A stretch of DNA of 37,782 bases from Alphaproteobacteria bacterium (GTDB taxonomy: Bacteria > Pseudomonadota > Alphaproteobacteria > ATCC43930 > Allostellaceae): the NCBI GenBank assembly GCA_020852355.1, contig JADZBA010000270.1:1-37782 (forward strand), in the 5' to 3' direction. Shown one piece after another: positions 33,180-37,782 of the stretch; positions within the stretch are counted from its first letter, which is position 1; every line of letters starts with the position of its first letter. Both the position numbers and the translations under genes were made by a program. The notes under the pieces were generated by a model. It was not told the origin of the DNA. It searched no databases and worked only from the letters and a program-made list of their open reading frames with translations.

Positions 33180-33842
33180 TCAGCGCCCCGCCAGCGTGCG
33201 ATGCTCGAGGCGCGACAGCAGCCGCACGAACGGCCACAGCAGCACGAAGTAGATAAGGGCGGCGAGCACGATCGGCGAGGGGTTGAAGGTCAGCGACTGT
33301 GCCGAGCGGGCGGCGAACAGCAGCTCGGGCAGCGCCACCACCGAGGCGAGCGAGGTCAGCTTCGCCACCTCCAGCGTGTTGCCGACGAGGTCCGGCAGGA
33401 CGTTGCGCACCGCCTGCGGCAGCACGACCCAGGCCATCGCCTGCGCCTTGGTGAGGCCGGTCGAGCGCGCCGCCTCCATCTGCCCGCGCGCCACGCTCTC
33501 GATGCCGGCGCGCAGGATCTCGCCGTAGTACGAGGACGTGTTGAGGAAGAAGCCGATCGCGACCGACGCGAAGGCGCCGAGCTCCAGCCCCGCGAAGGGC
33601 AGGCCGGCATAGATGAAGATCAGCAGCACCAGCGGCGGGAAGGCGCGGAAGAAGTCGACATAGACGACGAGCGGCCAGCGCACGGAGCGTCGCCGACTCG
33701 TCGACAGCAGGGCGACGATAAGGCCGCCCGCCAGGCCCAGCGGCACGACGAGGGCGACCAGCAGCAGCGTCGTCCACAGCCCCTGCAGCAGGTAGGGCAG
33801 CGCGGCCCGCATGATGTCGAGATCGAAGAAGGTCTGCAGCAT
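33180..33842 (-). CDS. Polar amino acid ABC transporter permease (HisM-like)
   Basis: Inner-membrane permease of 220 residues with five hydrophobic segments. The cytoplasmic EAA loop, which docks to the ATPase, is GQMEAARSTGLTKAQAMAWVVLPQAVRNVLP. The ORF track extends it to 34142 as read-through across the upstream permease. The real start ATG at 33842 overlaps the preceding stop by one base (TGATG), implying coupled translation. It pairs with the permease at 33842-34522 as a heterodimer. Confidence 0.93.
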   Translation of the reverse strand: MLQTFFDLDIMRAALPYLLQGLWTTLLLVALVVPLGLAGGLIVALLSTSRRRSVRWPLVVYVDFFRAFPPLVLLIFIYAGLPFAGLELGAFASVAIGFFLNTSSYYGEILRAGIESVARGQMEAARSTGLTKAQAMAWVVLPQAVRNVLPDLVGNTLEVAKLTSLASVVALPELLFAARSAQSLTFNPSPIVLAALIYFVLLWPFVRLLSRLEHRTLAGR

Positions 33843-34522
33843 CAGCGCTTCCAGGCGAAGCGCGTCTCGACCCACCGGCCGAGCATGACCACGGGAATGA
33901 ACAGCACGAGGTAGGCGGCCGCCCCCAGCGTCAGCGGCGAAGGGTTGAACGAGAAGGACACCGCCGTCTGCGCCGAGGACAGGATCTCCGAGACGGCGAC
34001 GACGGAGCCGAGCGCGGTGCCCTTGGTGATGGCGATGGTACGGTTGGTGAGCGGCGGCACGGTCATGCGGACCGCCTGCGGCAGCACCACCCAGCCCAGC
34101 GTCTGCAGGGCGCCGAGGCCGGTCGATCGCGCCGCCTCCCATTGCCCCCTGGGCACCGCCAGGATGCCCGCCCAGAAGATCTCCTCTGCGAATGCCGACA
34201 GCACCACCGCGAGGCTGAGCCAGGTCGCGACGAAGCCGGACGGCGACCAGCCGGCGGCGGGTCCGCCGAAATAGACGAGCACGATGACGACGAGCGGCGG
34301 CAGCGCGCGGAACAGGTCGACATAGAGGACGATCAGCGCGTTGAGGACGCGCACCCGCAAGGTGCGCACGACCGCGAGCAAGAGGCCGAGCGCGAGGCCC
34401 GACACCACCACGAGGAGCGCCAGCTCGACGGTGACGACGAAGCCCTCGGCGATCTTCGGCAGGTAGCGCGCCATGACCTCGACGTTGAAGAACGTGTCGA
34501 GGAAGCGCTCCCAGCGCGTCAT
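33842..34522 (-). CDS. Polar amino acid ABC transporter permease (HisQ-like)
   Basis: Second permease subunit, 226 residues with five hydrophobic segments. The EAA loop is GQWEAARSTGLGALQTLGWVVLPQAVRMTVPPLTN, which differs from its partner by only a few residues in the core, pointing to gene duplication. ATG 34522 (MTRWERFLDTFF) is preferred over the track's 34597, which lies inside the ATPase gene. It starts 19 bases after the ATPase stop. Confidence 0.93.
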   Translation of the reverse strand: MTRWERFLDTFFNVEVMARYLPKIAEGFVVTVELALLVVVSGLALGLLLAVVRTLRVRVLNALIVLYVDLFRALPPLVVIVLVYFGGPAAGWSPSGFVATWLSLAVVLSAFAEEIFWAGILAVPRGQWEAARSTGLGALQTLGWVVLPQAVRMTVPPLTNRTIAITKGTALGSVVAVSEILSSAQTAVSFSFNPSPLTLGAAAYLVLFIPVVMLGRWVETRFAWKR

Positions 34523-34541
34523 CGCCGGCCGCCCGTGCCGG

Positions 34542-35291
<750 letters not shown>

Positions 35292-35294
35292 CGG

Positions 35295-36146
35295 TCAGCC
35301 GCAGCGCGGGGTGTGCGCCGTCGGGTCGTAGCCGGGCAGGCCCGGGACGCCGAAGCCGGGGAACACGGTGCGTTCCGCGGCGTCGGGTGCCGGCGCGGCG
35401 CCGAACCACTTCTCCGAGAGCTTGACGATGGTGCCGTCGAGCTTCATGCACTCCAGCACCTCCTCGATCTGGTTGCGCAGCTCGGCGCTGTCCTTGCGGA
35501 AGGGGGCCGACCAGTGCGCCCGCGTCTCGGTCAGCGGCATGCTCAGCTCGAGCTGCGGGTTGCGCTTGGCCGCCCAGGCGTTGCCGGTGTTGCCGGCGAG
35601 GATCGCGTAGGCGCGGCCGGCCAGCACCGCCTGGATCGCGTCGGGATTGGTGTCGAAGGACTGCACCTCGAAGCCGTACTTCCCGGCGTTGGCGCGCGCC
35701 CAGCCGTCATAGGCGGAGCCCTTGTTCACCGACACCACCTTGCCCTTGAGGTCCTCCAGGCGGGTAAGCGGCGGGCTGCCCTTGCGGATGAGGAACTGGT
35801 ACTCGGTGTAGAGGTAGCCCTCGGTGAAGAGCAGGCTCTCGGCGCGCTCCTTGGTGGCGGTCACCGGTGCCGCGAGGAAGTCGTAGCGGCCGGCGTTCAT
35901 GGCCGGGATGAGCCCGGAGAAGGAAGCGGAGTCGATCTGGATCTCGCGCTTCATCCGCCGCGCGACCTCGGTGAAGAGGTCGATCTGGAACCCCTCGACG
36001 CCGCCGCCCATCTTCGGCATGGCGTGCGGCGCGAAGGTGCCGTCGACGGCGGTGCGCAAGGGCGGCCCGCCCTGCTGCGCGGCAGCGGGCAGCACCAGCG
36101 CCAGCGCCAATGCGCCGGCGAGCACGGAGGTCGGAAGGCGGATCAT
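35295..36146 (-). CDS. Amino acid ABC transporter periplasmic substrate-binding protein
   Basis: Family 3 extracellular solute-binding protein of 283 residues. Signal peptide MIRLPTSVLAGALALALVLPAAA is cleaved near residue 23. The binding-protein pattern VEGFQIDLFTEVARRMKREIQID, PAMNAGRYDFLAAPVTATKERAESLLFTEGYLY, KGKVVSVNKGSAYDGWA and AIQAVLAGRAYAILAGNT is clear. The typical Arg that binds the amino acid carboxylate in VTATKERAES is present. The chosen ATG 36146 has a ggggag SD; the track's 36218 is upstream noise. It leads the SBP-ATPase-permease-permease order and starts 111 bases after DUF1028. The ligand (Glu, Gln, Lys or other) is not predictable. Confidence 0.92.
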   Translation of the reverse strand: MIRLPTSVLAGALALALVLPAAAQQGGPPLRTAVDGTFAPHAMPKMGGGVEGFQIDLFTEVARRMKREIQIDSASFSGLIPAMNAGRYDFLAAPVTATKERAESLLFTEGYLYTEYQFLIRKGSPPLTRLEDLKGKVVSVNKGSAYDGWARANAGKYGFEVQSFDTNPDAIQAVLAGRAYAILAGNTGNAWAAKRNPQLELSMPLTETRAHWSAPFRKDSAELRNQIEEVLECMKLDGTIVKLSEKWFGAAPAPDAAERTVFPGFGVPGLPGYDPTAHTPRCG

Positions 36147-36257
36147 CTGAGGCGGCTCCCCGTCGTCATGGTTGTGGCAGGGCGGCGGTCGCGGACCGCC
36201 GCGAGCGACGCAAGGCACGTGCCAGGGCCGCGGTGCCGGCTCCGGCGGATGGCATCG

Positions 36258-36989
36258 TCAGCGCCGCCGCGCATTCGTCGCGGCGCGGGCGCGCTCGTGC
36301 TGCGCCACGGCCGCCTCGATGACCGCCCAGTCGGTGACGCCGGACGGCCTGTCGCGCGTCGGCGTGAAGCGGCGCATCACGGCATAGCGGCCCTCGCTCA
36401 CCTCATAGAGGCGGCGCAGCTCGGCCAGTGGCTCGGCATGGTCGTCGACGCGCAGGTCGAGCTGCGCGTATTCCTCGCCGGCGAAGATCAGCAGGGCGGC
36501 GGACTGCTTGCCGCGCTTGTCGCCGCCTGCCGCCTGGCCGGCTTCCAGCGCCCGCAGCAGCCGGTCCGCCAGGGGCCGTCTGCGGCCGGCCTGGTAGACG
36601 CGCATGGTCTCGGCGATCACCTCGGGGCCGGCCAGCATGTTGCCGGCGATCGAGACGTTCTCGGCGGTGACATGGCCGCACCACGGGATGCAGGAGGCCC
36701 CGGTCCAGGCGGCGGTGCGGCCGTCGCGATCGACGGCATGGACCTGCCGGTGCTCGCGGCCTTCGTCGGCGGCGGTCAGCAGCCGGACCACGTCCGCGGC
36801 CGGCACCCCCGCCTCGAGCAGCGCGAGCCCGCGGCGGCCGTAGAGCGGGTTGGACAGCGCCTGCGTCGACAACGCGCCGATGCCGCTCCCGACGAACGGG
36901 CAACGCGCGCCGACGGCGAAGGCGCGGGTCGTCACGGCCACGGCGAAGGCGCCGGTCCGGGGCTCGCGGGCGACGATCGACCATGTCAT
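36258..36989 (-). CDS. DUF1028 family protein (putative Ntn-hydrolase fold)
   Basis: 243-residue protein of DUF1028, whose known structures show an N-terminal nucleophile hydrolase-like fold but no firmly assigned reaction. The family N-terminus is MTWSIVAREPRTGAFAVAVTTRAFAVGARCPFVGSG. Further blocks are STQALSNPLYGRRGLALLEAGVPAADVVRLL, DEGREHRQVHAVDRDGRTAAWTG, and SIAGNMLAGPEVIAETMRVYQAG. The residue after Met is Thr, which would be a plausible nucleophile after Met removal, though this is not shown. DUF1028 genes often lie near amino-acid or peptide transporters and amidohydrolases. Here it lies 111 bases upstream of the SBP. ATG 36989 is chosen over 37034 on the family start. Confidence 0.9.
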   Translation of the reverse strand: MTWSIVAREPRTGAFAVAVTTRAFAVGARCPFVGSGIGALSTQALSNPLYGRRGLALLEAGVPAADVVRLLTAADEGREHRQVHAVDRDGRTAAWTGASCIPWCGHVTAENVSIAGNMLAGPEVIAETMRVYQAGRRRPLADRLLRALEAGQAAGGDKRGKQSAALLIFAGEEYAQLDLRVDDHAEPLAELRRLYEVSEGRYAVMRRFTPTRDRPSGVTDWAVIEAAVAQHERARAATNARRR

Positions 36990-37026
36990 GGCGGGTAGCT
37001 TAGCCGATGCGCCCCGGCTTGGCGAT

Positions 37027-37056
37027 TTGCCCACAACGTCCCGACGGTGCTATGCA
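37027..37056 (+). promoter_or_regulatory. Putative promoter of rlpA
   Basis: TTGCCC and TATGCA with an 18-base spacer. The -10 ends 6 bases before the rlpA ATG, so the transcript would begin at or within a base or two of the start codon. It also fits the 73-base divergent gap from DUF1028. Confidence 0.55.
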
Positions 37057-37062
37057 GCCGGG

Positions 37063-37545
37063 ATGCGTGCGCCGTTCCCCACGGCGCTCATGGCCACGTT
37101 GCTGCTGGCCATGTGCGTCGGAGCCCCCGCCGCCGCGTCGCCGGAGACCCAGGTCGCCGCGGCCCCTCCCTCCATCCGCGCGGAGCATCGGCATCTGCCC
37201 ACGGCCAAGCCGAAGCCCGATCCCGCCCGTCCGTGCGGCGCCGCGCCGTACCGCCAGTCCGGGCGCGCCCATTTCTATGGCGCCCGCCACGACGGCCGGC
37301 GCACTGCGAGCGGCGAGCGTTTCGACATGGACGAGATGACCGCCGCCCATCGCAGCCTGCCCTTCGGCACGCGGGTCAAGGTCACCAACGTCGTCAACGG
37401 CCGCTCGGTCGTGGTCCGCATCAACGACCGCCACGCGCCCGGCCGCGCCAAGGCGATCGACCTCAGCCGCGGCGCCGCCGAGCGACTCGGCTTCCACCGC
37501 CAGGGCGCGACGACGGTGCGGATCGCGGCGGTGTGCGGGAAGTAG
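37063..37545 (+). CDS. rlpA: Septal ring lytic transglycosylase RlpA-family protein
   Basis: Exported 160-residue protein with the RlpA double-psi beta-barrel. A signal peptide (MRAPFPTALMATLLLAMCVGAPAAA) is followed by a linker and the domain, beginning GRAHFYGARHDGRRTASGERFDMDEMTAAHRSLPFGT. Expected catalytic residues are Glu85, His96 and Asp122 (VRINDRHAP), with the spacing usual for RlpA (11 and 26). There is no SPOR domain, so recruitment to denuded septal peptidoglycan is not evident. Cys18 lies in MCVG and does not fit a lipobox, so lipidation is unlikely. Cys58 and Cys158 could pair. ATG 37063 is chosen over the longer track frame, which overlaps DUF1028 antisense. Confidence 0.93.
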   Translation: MRAPFPTALMATLLLAMCVGAPAAASPETQVAAAPPSIRAEHRHLPTAKPKPDPARPCGAAPYRQSGRAHFYGARHDGRRTASGERFDMDEMTAAHRSLPFGTRVKVTNVVNGRSVVVRINDRHAPGRAKAIDLSRGAAERLGFHRQGATTVRIAAVCGK

Positions 37546-37572
37546 GGCCGCCGCCGCGCGACGACTCCGTCG

Positions 37573-37782
37573 TCATCGTGCCTGTGCCCCGGCCTCCATC
37601 CGGGGTGCTCCGTGCAAGATGCGGAAGATGCGGACGATCACCACCGATCCTCCCGTGACCCCCACAGGATCACGTAGGGTCACTCCGCCAGCATGCGCAT
37701 GCCGTCGGCGACATCGGGTCGCGATGTCCCGGCCTCGGGAAACCGTTCCAGGATCGACAGGCGAGCTTCGATGCGATCGAAG
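37573..37782 (-). pseudogene. Degraded ParE/RelE-family toxin gene (5' part beyond window)
   Basis: Read on the minus strand from the right edge, one frame encodes FDRIEARLSILERFPEAGTSRPDVADGMRMLAE, the ParE/RelE core in which RIEARLxLLxRFPExGxxRPDVxxGxRxLxxxPYVILY is typical. A TGA at 37680-37682 replaces the usual Gly codon. The next codons give PYVILW, and the tail resumes only in another frame as VTGGSVVIVRIFRILHGA, so one base is missing near 37660. The RIFRILHG segment also contains a 9-base near-duplication (cgcatcttccgcatcttg). The gene is therefore broken by a nonsense change, a frameshift and an insertion. It ends at a TGA at 37573-37575 after extra residues. Confidence 0.7.

Noticed and set aside
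37027-37035. DnaA-box-like TTGCCCACA before rlpA
   Set aside because: It has two mismatches to TTATCCACA, stands alone, and is better explained as the -35 region of the rlpA promoter.

Overview
The window is one contiguous stretch of very GC-rich (about 70% by eye) bacterial chromosome, densely packed with ordinary codon-biased genes. The gene content and order (mutM next to divergent ubiE-ubiB, rpsT upstream of dnaA, aerobic-type CobQ and CbiB, an mreBCD-mrdA-rodA operon, a tripartite tricarboxylate transporter) point to an alphaproteobacterium, most likely a Rhodospirillales-like lineage. That placement is inference, because no rRNA is present. I saw no prophage, insertion sequence, CRISPR array or convincing genomic island. 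Layout, left to right. (1) 1-2180, minus strand: coaBC, the fluoride channel crcB and the 5' part of inorganic pyrophosphatase ppa, which runs off the left edge. (2) 2325-6741: a DHA2-type MFS exporter, a serine beta-lactamase-fold esterase, a second MFS transporter and a Cys-rich lipoprotein. These sit between coaBC and ubiB, which are commonly neighbours in alphaproteobacteria. (3) 6780-11590: ubiB and ubiE on minus; mutM, a small exported protein, a crotonase and rpsT on plus. (4) 11591-14561: a 335-base regulatory gap, then a rhodanese gene 4 bases from dnaA, then an exported SYLF-domain protein. (5) 14597-18725: cobQ and cbiB, converging on a shared CTAG stop, and an ArnT/PMT-like membrane glycosyltransferase. 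(6) 18774-22532, minus: amidohydrolase, periplasmic ankyrin protein, VOC protein and a D-tartrate dehydratase-like enolase-superfamily enzyme, probably co-transcribed. (7) 22533-28549: a 498-base leader region and the complete elongasome operon mreB-mreC-mreD-mrdA-rodA. (8) 28599-28674: tRNA-Lys(CUU) with its own promoter. (9) 28814-32575, plus: tctC-tctB-tctA and a short-chain dehydrogenase, a carboxylate uptake and oxidation operon. (10) 32585-36989, minus: a DUF1028 protein, a complete polar amino-acid ABC importer and an NAD(P)H-dependent FMN reductase. (11) 37063-37545: rlpA. (12) 37573-37782: a broken ParE/RelE toxin gene running off the right edge. How the genes work together: the core blocks serve CoA, ubiquinone and cobalamin synthesis, DNA repair and initiation, and cell elongation. 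The two transporter operons are catabolic accessory modules. The links most worth testing are the fluoride exporter next to the fluoride-sensitive pyrophosphatase, and the rhodanese gene sharing the dnaA transcription unit with a pair of GANTC sites upstream. I found no clearly novel multi-gene defence or mobile system. The strongest leads are regulatory: SD-sequestering hairpins, leaderless-type promoters and the dnaA leader. One clear gene-decay event is also present.
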